Positions 1-9,798 of a stretch of DNA of 64,000 bases are shown here, in pieces. The notes under the pieces were generated by a model that was not told the origin of the DNA, did not search any database, and saw only the letters and a program-made list of their open reading frames with translations. The stretch covers positions 62,001 to 126,000 of the forward strand of contig NZ_JAFEWF010000009.1 in NCBI RefSeq assembly GCF_017355835.1, read 5' to 3'. How positions within the stretch are numbered: position 1 is the stretch's first letter; each line of letters begins with the position of its first letter. Both the position numbers and the translations under genes were made by a program. This DNA is from Desertivirga brevis. Lineage in GTDB: Bacteria > Bacteroidota > Bacteroidia > Sphingobacteriales > Sphingobacteriaceae.

Positions 1-730
1 ACGCCCAGGCAATACAAGGCCGTTTCACTGGTCGCGGTATCGGAATTATTGATACTATCCATCTTATTGAAGTGGTACAGGGAATCATGGTAATGGAACA
101 GGCAAAGGAAATGGAAAAGGAGGGGATTGTTAAGATAAGGAAGTGGTTTTCCGACTATCTGACCTGGCTGACAAGTCACCCTTACGGAAAGGACGAGATG
201 AATGCCGAGAACAACCATGGAACTTGCTGGGTGATGCAGGTCTCTGCTTTTGCAAAATTTACGAAAAACACAGCTTTACTTGCATTTTGCAAAGACCGCT
301 TCAAAAACGTTCTGCTACCAAGGCAAATGGCTGCCAACGGCAGCTTCCCTCTGGAACTTAAACGTACCAAACCCTATGGCTACTCTATCTTTAACCTCGA
401 CGCAATGGTTGCTACTTGCACCATACTTTCCGATGCTAATGATAATCTTTTCCACTTCCGGCTGGCGGATGGCAGAGGCATAAAGAAAGGTATTGAATTC
501 CTTTTTCCTTACATAAAAAAAAAAACTTGTGGCCCTATGCAAAAGACGTTATGTATTGGGAAAACTGGCCCGTGGCACAACCTTTCCTGCTACTCGGAGC
601 AGAGGCTTATAAGCAGAAAGCCTGGTTCAATACCTGGAGAGGCTTGGACCATAACCCGCAGGTCGAGGAGGTATTGAGAAACCTTCCCCTACGTCATCCT
701 ATACTTTGGCTAAATCAAAGCGCTTATTAA
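1..730 (+). pseudogene. Alginate-lyase-family gene, 3' part, frameshifted
   Basis: The reading frame is open from the window edge (AQAIQGRFTGRGIG..., from base 3) and contains NNHGTCWVMQ near base 215, which resembles the conserved Asn-Asn-His region of the alginate lyase superfamily (PF05426), enzymes that cleave uronate polysaccharides by beta-elimination. The frame breaks in a run of 11 A at 515-525. Before the run the frame reads FLFPYIKKK; after it, sense resumes in another frame (LWPYAKDVMYWENWP, a family-like C-terminal segment) and ends at the stop 728-730. Restoring one frame needs one more A or two fewer. This is either a genuine inactivation or a homopolymer sequencing error. The 5' part lies outside the window. 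The polyuronate theme fits the GH28 and UxuA genes downstream. Confidence 0.8.
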
Positions 731-828
731 TATCGCTAACTAATTTTTAGAAATATGACTGGAGACATAGTGAGTGTAAATTAAAACTCAGATATTGCTG
801 GCAATAACCAATAAAATTCAAATTTAGT

Positions 829-1257
829 ATGTCGACAAATACCGAGTGCATGTACTGCGCAAAAGATCAGCGTCTCACTGATCTGATGATAGAGGTTGCT
901 GAATTAGATGCTTCCATTCTGTATCTTTTTAAAGAGCAGACCTATAAAGGCCGTTGTTTGGTGGCTTATAAAAAAGAACATAAGAACGAGATCTTCGAAT
1001 TGAATGAGGAAGAGTTGGCATTGTTCACCAAAGATGTTGCTAGAGTAGCTAAGGCTGTAAAAACAGCTTTTGGTCCCGGAAAGATTAACTATGGTGCCTA
1101 TGGTGATAAGATGCCGCATATCCACTTCCATATTGTACCAAAGTATGAGAATGCTCCTAAGTGGGGAAGCACATTTGATATGCAGCCCGACGAAAAGGTA
1201 TACCTTTCAGAAAGTGAGTATACCGAGGTGATTAACAAGATCAAGGAAAATCTATAA
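829..1257 (+). CDS. HIT family protein (nucleotide-binding hydrolase/transferase)
   Basis: A 142-aa protein of the histidine-triad superfamily, which hydrolyses or transfers nucleotide phosphoramidates and dinucleoside polyphosphates in the cytoplasm. The triad HIHFH is at residues 97-101, with the middle and last His as the catalytic pair in this family. A CxxC at residues 7-10 (CMYC) could be half of the structural zinc site seen in some HIT proteins. Length is typical. The ATG at 829 gives a family-like N-terminus; no strong Shine-Dalgarno is visible. It appears to be a single-gene unit closed by the hairpin at 1296. The exact substrate cannot be told from sequence. Confidence 0.9.
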   Translation: MSTNTECMYCAKDQRLTDLMIEVAELDASILYLFKEQTYKGRCLVAYKKEHKNEIFELNEEELALFTKDVARVAKAVKTAFGPGKINYGAYGDKMPHIHFHIVPKYENAPKWGSTFDMQPDEKVYLSESEYTEVINKIKENL

Positions 1258-1295
1258 AAGGTCGTTTTCGATCAGTAGAATACAGTATTGTTTAG

Positions 1296-1325
1296 GCAGC
1301 TTCTTATTATTGAGGCTGCTTTTTT
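1296..1325 (+). terminator. Rho-independent terminator after the HIT gene
   Basis: An 8-bp stem (gcagcttc / gaggctgc, one G.U pair) with an 8-nt loop is followed directly by six T. Confidence 0.8.
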
Positions 1326-1523
1326 AATTTTATATACCCTCGTCATAACTTCCTGTAATCCCTTTGTAACTGCTTTGTGATACATATTTCATGTTATTTA
1401 TCTTTTATAAGCTGTAGGTTTGCCGGGCCTATCCAGTCGTGCTTTTGCGGTACAGCCTTCGTAACACGGGCTTGCTAGAATAGGGTTTGTACAATTTTTT
1501 AATAGAATAAAAATTCGTTTACT

Positions 1524-3140
1524 ATGCTTAATAAACGTAGGGTTAAGCTTTTTTCTGTCAGGAAAGCTTTCGTATTGATCCTTTCTGCTGCGATTTTTAT
1601 TTCCTGTTCATCCAGGAAAAACAATCCGTCTAATAAATCTACTTCTGCGATTCCGACGATCGACCAGGTTGGAGCTCTGAATTTGCCGGAAAAAATTGAA
1701 CCAATAAAGGCCCCGTTTAACATGCCTCAGCTGAAAAGACCAACGTTTCCTGCCTTGTCTTTAATTATCACCGAGAGAGGAGCAAAGCAAGGAGCAAAAG
1801 TAACCAAAGAGATACAGGCAAGCATTGATGAGGTAAATAACCGCGGCGGTGGAACCGTTACTATTCCTAAAGGAAAGTGGAACACCGGAAGGATTAGTTT
1901 AAAAAGTAATGTTAACCTACATTTTGAGGAGGGTGCAGAGTTATACTTCAGTGGTGAGGTAGAGGACTACCGTCCAGCTGTTTTTACCAGAAATGAAGGG
2001 GTTGAAGTGATGTCACTTGGAGCCTGCATTTATGCTAATAATCAAGAAAACATAGCTATTACAGGTAAGGGTCGCTTAATTGGGCCTGCTAAGGATGGTT
2101 CTGTACGAAAGCAGATCATGAAGAGCGATGTGATCGAGAAGTTCATTGATGCGGAAACACCAGTATCCAAAAGAGTATTTGAAGGGTATAATGGCGGCGA
2201 AATTTTGCCGCCGATGTTCATTTCCCCTACAAATTGTAGGAATGTCTTAATTGAAGGAATTTCCCTTGAGAATACAGCTTTTTGGAATATCGTGCCTGTC
2301 TACTGTGATGGAGTAATTATTCGCGGAATTACGGTAAATTCGGTAGGAGTTCCCCGTGGAGATGGAATAGATATCGAATCTTCCAAAAATGTTTTGATTG
2401 AATACAGTACGCTAGCCTGTGGCGACGATTGTTTTACCATTAAAGCAGGCAGAGGAGAAGATGGTATTCGTGTTAACAAACCTTCTGAAAATATTGTAGT
2501 GCGATATTGCTTAGCAAGAGAGGGACACGGAGGCATAACCGTTGGAAGTGAAACTGCCGGAATGATACGCAACTTATACATGCACGATTGTGTGTTCGAG
2601 AATACGGGTATCGGGGTTCGTTTCAAAACACGCCGGCCGCGCGGAGGGGGTGGTGAAAATCTTTATTACGAAAGATTAAGGATGAATTTAACTGGTGCAG
2701 CATTCAGATGGGACATGTTAGGCGGAACGTTATACGTTGGGGAGCTGGCAAACAGACTGCCGGTAAGAGCTGTCAATCCGCTAACTCCAGTCTTCAGAAA
2801 TATTGTTGCGCGGGATATTCTGATAGAGAAGTCGACTCAATTCGTTTCCGTTACCAGCATCCCGGAAAGCCCTTTGAAAAATGTACTTATTGAAAATGCG
2901 AATGTAAAGGCAGATGATCTGTTTAAAGCAGCAGACGTAGATGGATTTACAGTGAGAAATGCGACTATTGCTACCAAGAACCCGGTTATTTCCCTTCTCG
3001 ATACAAAGAATATACTCTTTGAAAATGTGAAGTTTGATGGCTTGGGCAAAGAGCTGGAAGTTAAAATGTCGGGCATTACTGCTGATGATGTGATCTTTAA
3101 GAACTGTACTCCTGCAAAACCGAAGGGTTGGAAGGAGTAG
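1524..3140 (+). CDS. GH28 polygalacturonase-like lipoprotein
   Basis: A 538-aa exported glycoside hydrolase of family 28 (right-handed beta-helix; hydrolyses alpha-galacturonosyl or related linkages in pectin). The N-terminus has a hydrophobic stretch ending in FISCSS, a lipobox-like sequence, so it is probably a lipoprotein. Family motifs appear in order: DGIDIESS near residue 280, GDDCFTIKAG near 299 (paired catalytic Asp), GHGGITVGS near 333 (conserved His) and RFKTR near 365 (substrate-binding Arg/Lys). Length is normal for the Bacteroidota versions. The GH2 gene follows 268 bp downstream. Together with the SDR and UxuA genes it suggests release and catabolism of uronic acids. Exo versus endo action cannot be decided. 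Confidence 0.92.
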   Translation: MLNKRRVKLFSVRKAFVLILSAAIFISCSSRKNNPSNKSTSAIPTIDQVGALNLPEKIEPIKAPFNMPQLKRPTFPALSLIITERGAKQGAKVTKEIQASIDEVNNRGGGTVTIPKGKWNTGRISLKSNVNLHFEEGAELYFSGEVEDYRPAVFTRNEGVEVMSLGACIYANNQENIAITGKGRLIGPAKDGSVRKQIMKSDVIEKFIDAETPVSKRVFEGYNGGEILPPMFISPTNCRNVLIEGISLENTAFWNIVPVYCDGVIIRGITVNSVGVPRGDGIDIESSKNVLIEYSTLACGDDCFTIKAGRGEDGIRVNKPSENIVVRYCLAREGHGGITVGSETAGMIRNLYMHDCVFENTGIGVRFKTRRPRGGGGENLYYERLRMNLTGAAFRWDMLGGTLYVGELANRLPVRAVNPLTPVFRNIVARDILIEKSTQFVSVTSIPESPLKNVLIENANVKADDLFKAADVDGFTVRNATIATKNPVISLLDTKNILFENVKFDGLGKELEVKMSGITADDVIFKNCTPAKPKGWKE

Positions 3141-3165
3141 ATCTCAATCATCCGGATTATTCAGC

Positions 3166-3190
3166 TTGTCCCGAATTTAGTTCGGGACAA
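3166..3190. repeat. Perfect 10-bp inverted repeat after GH28
   Basis: ttgtcccgaa and its exact reverse complement flank a 5-nt spacer. It lies 25 bp after the GH28 stop. No T run follows on either side, so it is either a symmetric rho-independent-like 3' end or a small dispersed hairpin element. Nothing else is obvious between 3141 and 3408. Confidence 0.6.
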
Positions 3191-3408
3191 CTAACTGCTC
3201 TGCAACATACTGGTGACAAACACTAAAAATGGAACGTTTTGAATGGTTTTTTGAACCTGTATCACTTATTGAATGCTCTATTCATAACCTAATTTTATCC
3301 CAGCAATAATAAACCACATTGCATTATCCGAGCCAGGATCTTTTTTGCAATGACCAACAATATGCTAACCAAACAGAGGATTTAATAATAAGATACTTTC
3401 TAATCAAA

Positions 3409-6393
3409 ATGCAGAAATACATTTTCCGATCCAGGATTTTTAAAAAAGCAATTTGCCTTCTGATAAACACACTTGTCTTGGCAGGAGCATTTGCGCAAAC
3501 GGCCCGACTAAAATACAATTTCAATCCATCCTGGAAATTGATGGCAGGGGATATACAGGGAGCCGAAGCACCAGACTTTAATGATGAGAATTGGAAGTCC
3601 ATTACTCTTCCCCATGCATGGAATGAAGATTCGGCGTTTAAAGTAGCAATTGATCAGCATCCCACCGGCATTGCCTGGTACAGAAAGCATTTTGTTATTC
3701 CTAAAGCTGCCGAGGGAAAGAAGGTCTTTATCGAATTTGAAGGTGTACGTCAGGCAGGCGAATTTTATTTGAATGGCAAGGCAATTGGTCTTCATGAAAA
3801 CGGGATAACAGCCTTTGGATTTGATATAACCAGCTTGATCAAGTTTGGCGAGGAGAATGTAATAGCTGCAAGGACCGACAACTCCTGGGATTACAGGGAA
3901 AAAGCAACTAACACGAAGTTTCAATGGAGCGATAAGAACTTCAACGCCAACTATGGAGGGATTTCGAAGAACGTCTGGTTGCATGTAACGAACAAATTGC
4001 ATCAAACGCTTCCTCTTTACTCATTCCTTGAAAGTACTGGCACATATATCTATGCAAAGGATTTTGACATTAAGGGAAGAAAAGCAACCGTTGTAGCAGA
4101 GGCACAGGTTAAAAATGAAAATGCTGAAGATCAAAAGTTTAAATATGAGGTCGAGGTCAAAGATGCGAATGATAAAGTAGTAAAGGTTTTCGAAGGTGGA
4201 GAAACGCTGATTAAAGCCGGGGAAGTAAAAACTGTCTCTGCAAGTGCCCGCCTTTCTGATCTCAATTTCTGGAGCTGGGGGTATGGCTATTTGTATACTG
4301 TTACCACGAGGCTAAAAGTAAAGGGAACTACGGTGGATGAAGTTCCTGTAAAAACAGGTTTCCGCAAGGTTGAGTATAAAAACGGGATGGTTTATTTGAA
4401 CGACAGGGTGTTGATGATGAAAGGCTATGCCCAGCGTACCAGTAATGAGTGGCCTGCTATCGGGTTGTCCGTTTCTCCCTGGTTAAGCGATTACAGTAAC
4501 GGCCTGATGGTAGAAAGTAATGCAAACCTGGTTAGGTGGATGCATATTACACCATGGAAACAGGATATCGAATCCTGCGATCGTGTAGGTTTGATACAGG
4601 CTATGCCTGCAGGAGATGCTGAAGCAGACGTTCAGGGAACCCGCTGGGAACAACGTGTTAAGGTAATGCATGATGCGATCATCTATAATAGGAACTCGCC
4701 AAGTATCTTCTTTTACGAATGCGGTAACGAAGCGATCAGCGAGGCTCACATGGCTGAAATGAAAGCTATAAAGTATAAGTTCGATCCTAATGGAGGAAGG
4801 GCTATTGGGTCGCGTGAAATGCTGGATAGTAAAGTTGCGGAGTACGGCGGCGAGATGTTGTATATCAATAAGAGTGCAAATATCCCAATGTGGGCCACGG
4901 AATATTCAAGGGATGAAGGCTTAAGGAAATACTGGGATGAATTCTCTCCTCCCTACCACAAGGATGGTGATGGGCCTTTTTACCGGAATGCCCCAGCTAG
5001 AGAATACAACCGTAATCAGGACTCCCATGCCATTGAAAATGTTATCCGCTGGTACGATTACTGGAAGGAAAGACCTGGGACTGGCGAAAGGGTAAGTTCC
5101 GGAGGTGTGAACATTATTTTCTCCGATTCCAATACACATTTCCGCGGAGCTGAGAATTACCGCCGAAGCGGCGAAGTGGACGCCCTGAGAATTGCGAAGG
5201 ACGGCTTTTATGCCCACCAGGTAATGTGGGATGGTTGGGTTGATCCGGAAAACTACCGGGTTCATATCATTGGTCATTGGAATTATAAACCTGGAACTGT
5301 AAAGGATATTCATGTAATTGCATCAGGAGAGAAAACCGAATTGTTTGTGAATGGAAGATCAAAAGGATTTGGCATCCGCAGCAATAACTTTCTGTTCAGA
5401 TTTAAAAATATAGAATGGCAGCCAGGGGTGATTAAAGCGGTTACTTACGATGCTAAAGGAAAAGTATTGGCCGAAAAAGAGATCAAAACGGCAGGAGAGC
5501 CGGCGGCATTGCGGTTAACCACACAAATGAATCCCGCAGGACTTAAAGCCGATGCTGCAGATCTCGTACTGGCTCAAGTCGAGGTTGTAGACAAAGACGG
5601 AAACCGTTGTCCTACCGCTTTAAATATGATCAATTTTAAGCTTGAGGGAGAAGCTGAATGGCGTGGAGGTCTGGCTCAAGGTCCCGACAATTATATCCTT
5701 TCCAAAAGCCTTCCTGTGGAATGTGGTGTTAACAGAGTGCTGCTTCGTTCCACAACCAAAGCGGGACAGATAAGTTTAACAGCAGAGTCAGAAGGTCTTA
5801 AAAGTGCCTCTGTTGCATTTAAATCAGAACCGGTAATAGTAGAGGGCGGTTTGTCTCTAACCATGCCTGCAGATGGTTTGAACCCAGTATTTAGAAGAGG
5901 TCCTACTCCGGCAACTCCTTCTTTTATCCCGTCTCGTAAAACCCTTAAAATAGCAACAGTAACTGCAGGGGCAAACGCAGAAAAAGCAGAAGCAAGTTAT
6001 GACGATAATGAATTGAGCGATTGGGTAAACGATGGTAAGCTGGAAACCGCATGGATCAAGTACACCCTCAAAGAGGCATCAACTGTAAGCGCGGTGAACC
6101 TAAAATTAAATAATTTCCGCACGCGTGTTTACCCACTTCAGATCCTGGTGGACGGTAAAGTGGTGTTCGATGGCAAATCAGAGAGAGGATTAGGATACTT
6201 TCTGGCGAACTGCAAGCCAACCAAAGGGAAAACAGTAACCATACAGCTTAAGGCAGAAAATTCTGGTAAAGACGATTCTAATATCGGAACTGAAGTGGCC
6301 GGTAAGAAACTGGATGATGGCGTAGCTAGAACCGATGTTAACTCGAAGGGTTCTTTAAGCATAATAGAAGCAGAAATACTGCAAAAGAATTAA
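3409..6393 (+). CDS. GH2 glycoside hydrolase (beta-galactosidase/beta-glucuronidase family), exported
   Basis: About 994 aa from the chosen start at 3409, where MQKYIFRSRIFKK is followed by a hydrophobic core ending GAFAQ, a signal peptide. An upstream in-frame ATG at 3319 would place 30 extra residues before it. Order: GH2 sugar-binding domain (residues 20-200), immunoglobulin-like domain, TIM barrel with acid/base E441 (ECGNEA) and nucleophile E498 (WATEYS), then DUF4982-like and further beta-sandwich domains, and a C-terminal discoidin-like domain (ETAWIKYTLKEASTVSAVNLK region). GH2 enzymes of this kind release terminal beta-galactosyl or beta-glucuronosyl residues in the periplasm; given GH28 upstream and UxuA downstream, a uronic-acid or pectic substrate is likely but inferred. 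Confidence 0.9.
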   Translation: MQKYIFRSRIFKKAICLLINTLVLAGAFAQTARLKYNFNPSWKLMAGDIQGAEAPDFNDENWKSITLPHAWNEDSAFKVAIDQHPTGIAWYRKHFVIPKAAEGKKVFIEFEGVRQAGEFYLNGKAIGLHENGITAFGFDITSLIKFGEENVIAARTDNSWDYREKATNTKFQWSDKNFNANYGGISKNVWLHVTNKLHQTLPLYSFLESTGTYIYAKDFDIKGRKATVVAEAQVKNENAEDQKFKYEVEVKDANDKVVKVFEGGETLIKAGEVKTVSASARLSDLNFWSWGYGYLYTVTTRLKVKGTTVDEVPVKTGFRKVEYKNGMVYLNDRVLMMKGYAQRTSNEWPAIGLSVSPWLSDYSNGLMVESNANLVRWMHITPWKQDIESCDRVGLIQAMPAGDAEADVQGTRWEQRVKVMHDAIIYNRNSPSIFFYECGNEAISEAHMAEMKAIKYKFDPNGGRAIGSREMLDSKVAEYGGEMLYINKSANIPMWATEYSRDEGLRKYWDEFSPPYHKDGDGPFYRNAPAREYNRNQDSHAIENVIRWYDYWKERPGTGERVSSGGVNIIFSDSNTHFRGAENYRRSGEVDALRIAKDGFYAHQVMWDGWVDPENYRVHIIGHWNYKPGTVKDIHVIASGEKTELFVNGRSKGFGIRSNNFLFRFKNIEWQPGVIKAVTYDAKGKVLAEKEIKTAGEPAALRLTTQMNPAGLKADAADLVLAQVEVVDKDGNRCPTALNMINFKLEGEAEWRGGLAQGPDNYILSKSLPVECGVNRVLLRSTTKAGQISLTAESEGLKSASVAFKSEPVIVEGGLSLTMPADGLNPVFRRGPTPATPSFIPSRKTLKIATVTAGANAEKAEASYDDNELSDWVNDGKLETAWIKYTLKEASTVSAVNLKLNNFRTRVYPLQILVDGKVVFDGKSERGLGYFLANCKPTKGKTVTIQLKAENSGKDDSNIGTEVAGKKLDDGVARTDVNSKGSLSIIEAEILQKN

Positions 6394-6418
6394 TATAGGT
6401 TGTAGTGGGGTGCCGACG

Positions 6419-6453
6419 GGAGCAATACGATCTGATCGTTTGCTCCTGTTTTT
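6419..6453 (+). terminator. Terminator after the GH2 gene
   Basis: A 12-bp stem with one bulged T (ggagcaa-t-acgat, loop ctg, atcgt-ttgctcc) is followed by tgttttt. It lies between the convergent GH2 and AraC genes. Confidence 0.75.
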
Positions 6454-6459
6454 AATTGC

Positions 6460-7332
6460 TTACTTCAGTTTATCCAGACCAAACTCCTTCTGATACTGGG
6501 CCGGAGACAGGCCAGTATATCTTTTGAAGTACCTATGAAAGGTAACGCCGTTGTTGAATCCACTCTCATAGCATATTTGCTTTAGGTTTAGATTGTCTTC
6601 TATAAGCAACTTGCAGGCATGTCCTACTCTTATTTCCAACACAAAGTCTGAAAAGGTTTTCTTCATCCGCGACTTGAAATACCGACAAAAAGATTCGGGT
6701 GTAAGCTTTGCTACTTCGGCAATCTCTTCCAGGTAAATTTTCCTGTGAAAATTATTAAGCGTGTAGTTATAAATGGCTGAGATACGGTCCTGCTCGCTTT
6801 CACTATATTCGGTAGTGAAACCAATAGAAGACAGGATCTGCTCTTCCGGTTTGGAGTCAGCAATCAGATAGAGGATCTGAAGCAGAATAATTAAGCGCTC
6901 CTGCACCCCCACTTCAAGCATTTTCTCCATCAGCGCTGCTACTTTCTTTTTTGCTTCGCCGTTGATCAGGATTCCCCGGTGACTGCGTTCCAACATTGAT
7001 TTAATCGGAGCGTTTTCAGGGATGTTTAAAAAGGTTCTACCCCAAAAGTCTTCCTTGAAATGAACAACCAGGATATCTGGCCTGGAAGTAAGGAAGTACT
7101 CGGGGTCGAACTTGGTAAAATGGGGTAGGTTAGAGCCTATAAGTACTACATCCTTATCATTAAACCGTCTTACATTGTCTCCGATAAAATGAGTCCCGCT
7201 ACCTTCCTTAAAGCAAATTAACTCAACTACATTATGATAATGCCACCGGTTGTTAATATCTGGAACCAGGTCTCTCCGTACACTAAAAGATTCTGTCGCG
7301 CCCGAAGCAACCTTTCTTAATTCAGCCCTCAT
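6460..7332 (-). CDS. AraC-family regulator with cupin sensor domain
   Basis: A 290-aa transcription factor. Residues 20-120 form a cupin-like ligand domain (WHYHNVVELICFKEG pattern). Residues 190-285 are the double helix-turn-helix: first helix pair around IAEVAKLTPESFCRYFKSRMKKT, second around LKQICYESGFNNGVTFHRYFKRYTG, ending in the usual SPAQYQKEF. It is divergent from the SDR-uxuA pair (142 bp between starts) and convergent with GH2, so it probably controls the uronate genes on sensing a sugar. The start gives a normal family length. The region 7333-7473 contains gctaaaatagtttat at 7351, a weak relative of the motif found upstream of the 22-53 kb operons. Confidence 0.92.
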   Translation of the reverse strand: MRAELRKVASGATESFSVRRDLVPDINNRWHYHNVVELICFKEGSGTHFIGDNVRRFNDKDVVLIGSNLPHFTKFDPEYFLTSRPDILVVHFKEDFWGRTFLNIPENAPIKSMLERSHRGILINGEAKKKVAALMEKMLEVGVQERLIILLQILYLIADSKPEEQILSSIGFTTEYSESEQDRISAIYNYTLNNFHRKIYLEEIAEVAKLTPESFCRYFKSRMKKTFSDFVLEIRVGHACKLLIEDNLNLKQICYESGFNNGVTFHRYFKRYTGLSPAQYQKEFGLDKLK

Positions 7333-7473
7333 TTACTTTTAAACTATCATGCTAAAATAGTTTATAACCATGTTAAAATTCGCATCTATTATCAGATTTC
7401 AACCCGTTTTCTTTGTATTTATATTCAATTCCGTAGGGGAGTTATAAACTTAACTTACATTAAATCATTATTT

Positions 7474-8316
7474 ATGTCATCAAATCTAAACGGCAAAGTA
7501 GCTGTTATCACCGGAGGTGGTGGAATACTTTGCAGCACCATGGCAAAAGCGCTTGCTAAAGAAGGGGCAAAAGTTGCAGTATTGGACCTGAAAGCAGAAA
7601 ATGCTGAACTGGTAGCTCAAGAAATTTCCGCAGCCGGAGGAGTTGCAATAGGTGTATCGTGTAACGTACTTGATGTAAATAGTATTAAGGATGCCCATGC
7701 AGTGGTACTTGAACAACTTGGTGCATGTGATATATTGATCAATGGGGCAGGCGGAAATCATCCTAAAGGAACTACCTCTGGTACTCATCTAATCGCAGAA
7801 GAAGTCGATTCGCAAACTGAAGGGCTCAGGACCTTTTTTGACCTCGACCCTGAAGGTATTAAATTTGTTTTCGATCTGAATTTTATAGGAAGCTTATTAC
7901 CCACACAGGTGTTTGCTAAAGATATGGTAAGTAAGCCTGGTTCGGTTATCATCAATATTTCTTCGATGAACGCCTTCCGTCCACTTACCAAGATCCCGGC
8001 ATATAGCGGAGCAAAAGCAGCTATTTCAAACTTCACTCAATGGCTCGCAACACATTTTAGTAAGGTTGGTATCCGCGTAAATGCTCTGGCGCCAGGTTTT
8101 TTCCTTACTGAACAAAACCGTACCTTGCTCACCAATCCTGATGGTAGCTTAACCGCACGCGGTAATACGATCATTGAGCATACACCTATGGGAAGGTTTG
8201 GCACGCCGGATGACCTAACTGGTACATTGTTGTGGCTGTGTGGTGAGGGTTCGCAATTCGTAACCGGTGTAGTAGTACCTGTAGATGGTGGATTCAGTGC
8301 ATTTAGCGGAGTTTAA
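7474..8316 (+). CDS. SDR-family D-mannonate oxidoreductase (fructuronate reductase)
   Basis: A 280-aa short-chain dehydrogenase/reductase with the Rossmann motif TGGGGIL (residues 14-20), NGAGG after beta-4, and the Ser-Tyr-Lys catalytic set (NISSMN, then YSGAK). The C-terminus QFVTGVVVPVDGGF is typical of classical SDRs. Many Bacteroidota use an SDR rather than the long-chain UxuB for interconversion of D-fructuronate and D-mannonate. Placement 36 bp before uxuA makes that role likely; sequence alone would only give SDR. Cytoplasmic. Confidence 0.85.
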   Translation: MSSNLNGKVAVITGGGGILCSTMAKALAKEGAKVAVLDLKAENAELVAQEISAAGGVAIGVSCNVLDVNSIKDAHAVVLEQLGACDILINGAGGNHPKGTTSGTHLIAEEVDSQTEGLRTFFDLDPEGIKFVFDLNFIGSLLPTQVFAKDMVSKPGSVIINISSMNAFRPLTKIPAYSGAKAAISNFTQWLATHFSKVGIRVNALAPGFFLTEQNRTLLTNPDGSLTARGNTIIEHTPMGRFGTPDDLTGTLLWLCGEGSQFVTGVVVPVDGGFSAFSGV

Positions 8317-8352
8317 TTTAATAGAAACACAAAATAAAAAATATAGATTACA

Positions 8353-9537
8353 ATGAGCTTAGAGCAAACCTGGCGTTGGTATGGCCCGAAAGATCCTGTT
8401 TCCCTTTGGGATGTTAAACAGGCTGGTGCAACAGGAGTGGTAACTGCTTTACACCACGTTCCAAATGGTGAAGTGTGGACAAAAGAAGAGATCTTAAAGC
8501 GTAAGGCTGAGGTGGAAGCAGTTGGCTTAACCTGGTCTGTTGTAGAGAGCGTACCTGTACATGAGGATATCAAAAAGAGAACAGGGAATTTTCAAACCTA
8601 TATTGAAAATTACAAACAGAGCCTTAAGAACCTTGGGGCTTGTGGCATCGATATCGTATGTTACAACTTCATGCCGGTACTTGACTGGACACGTACGGAT
8701 CTTGATTTCCGTATGGAAGATGGCTCTACAGCCCTTCGCTTTGAAGCGGCTGCTTTTGCAGCCTTCGAATTATATATCTTAAAGCGTCCCGGTGCAGAAA
8801 ACGACTATAATGATGAGCAAAAGGCCAAGGCACAAGCTTATCTTGAAGCACTTTCTGACGAGAATAAAAAGCTTTTGGTAAGGAATATTATTGCAGGCTT
8901 ACCCGGATCTGAAGAAGGTTACACCCTGGAAGAGTTCTTAAAAGTTTTAGAGAGCTATAACGGAATTGGGCCAAAAGAATTAAAAGCTAACTTATACAGC
9001 TTCTTGTCAGAAGTGGTTCCGGCTGCGGAACAAGCTGGTGTTCTAATGTGTATCCATCCCGACGATCCACCGTATCCAATCCTTGGCTTGCCTAGAGTTG
9101 TGAGTACAGAAGCTGATATTCACGAACTTTATGCTGCTGTACCATCTCCGAATAACGGACTAACCTATTGTACCGGTTCTTTCGGAGTTAGAGGGGATAA
9201 TGATCTTCCCGGAATGATCGAGCGTCTTGGCGATCGCATTCATTTCATTCACCTTCGTGCAACTAAACGCGATGAAGAAGGAAATTTCCACGAGGCAGAT
9301 CACCTTACCGGCGATGTAGATATGTACGCTGTAATGAAAGCTTTATTAACAGAGCAAAGGAAACGTCAGGAAGCGGGCCGTAAGGATCTTCGTATGCCGT
9401 TCCGTCCTGATCATGGTCACAAAATGCTTGATGACCTAAACAAGAAAACCAATCCTGGTTATTCAGCTATCGGTCGATTGAGAGGACTTGCAGAGTTGCG
9501 TGGTCTGGAGTTAGGTATCGAGCGGTCGGGAATATAA
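8353..9537 (+). CDS. uxuA: Mannonate dehydratase
   Basis: A 394-aa UxuA: dehydrates D-mannonate to 2-keto-3-deoxygluconate, a step in glucuronate breakdown, using a divalent metal in a TIM barrel. Diagnostic stretches are [13 protein letters not shown] at the N-terminus, MCIHPDDPP near residue 230, [12 protein letters not shown] near 273, and FIHLRATKR near 305; the C-terminal [11 protein letters not shown] holds further conserved His/Asp residues. Length matches the family. It forms an operon with the upstream SDR and ends at a strong terminator. Kinase and aldolase genes for the next steps (kdgK/kdgA) are not in the window. Confidence 0.96.
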   Translation: MSLEQTWRWYGPKDPVSLWDVKQAGATGVVTALHHVPNGEVWTKEEILKRKAEVEAVGLTWSVVESVPVHEDIKKRTGNFQTYIENYKQSLKNLGACGIDIVCYNFMPVLDWTRTDLDFRMEDGSTALRFEAAAFAAFELYILKRPGAENDYNDEQKAKAQAYLEALSDENKKLLVRNIIAGLPGSEEGYTLEEFLKVLESYNGIGPKELKANLYSFLSEVVPAAEQAGVLMCIHPDDPPYPILGLPRVVSTEADIHELYAAVPSPNNGLTYCTGSFGVRGDNDLPGMIERLGDRIHFIHLRATKRDEEGNFHEADHLTGDVDMYAVMKALLTEQRKRQEAGRKDLRMPFRPDHGHKMLDDLNKKTNPGYSAIGRLRGLAELRGLELGIERSGI

Positions 9538-9590
9538 AAACCAGGACCTATAACTGTATACAGCCTGAATAGAAACCTCAATTGGGATAC

Positions 9591-9626
9591 AAAAAGCCTG
9601 ATTCCTTCTGGAATCGGGCTTTTTTA
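9591..9626 (+). terminator. Terminator after uxuA
   Basis: A 10-bp GC-containing stem (gcctgattcc / ggaatcgggc, one G.U) with a ttct loop, extended by A and T tracts on the two sides and ending in six T. Confidence 0.88.
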
Positions 9627-9798
9627 TATTCCAGGTATTCTATCTTAGAAATTCTTTTATGAATATGAACTTTTTTACAACAATTGCGTAGAACCAAAAC
9701 TTATAAACTTATACAAAAAAAGTTTCCCATCTTCTAATCATTCTGGATAATTTATATCAGAAGATAGGGTATCCAATACTTTAGGTTGAATTTTTCGC

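Noticed and set aside
3166..3190. Inverted repeat behind GH28 as a transposon end
   Set aside because: There is no second copy, no transposase and no target duplication; a small hairpin explains it.
7351..7365. gctaaaatagtttat between AraC and the SDR gene, as a seventh copy of the shared motif
   Set aside because: Only 9 of 12 core positions match and no -7-like element lies 34 bases downstream, so it may be chance in AT-rich DNA.
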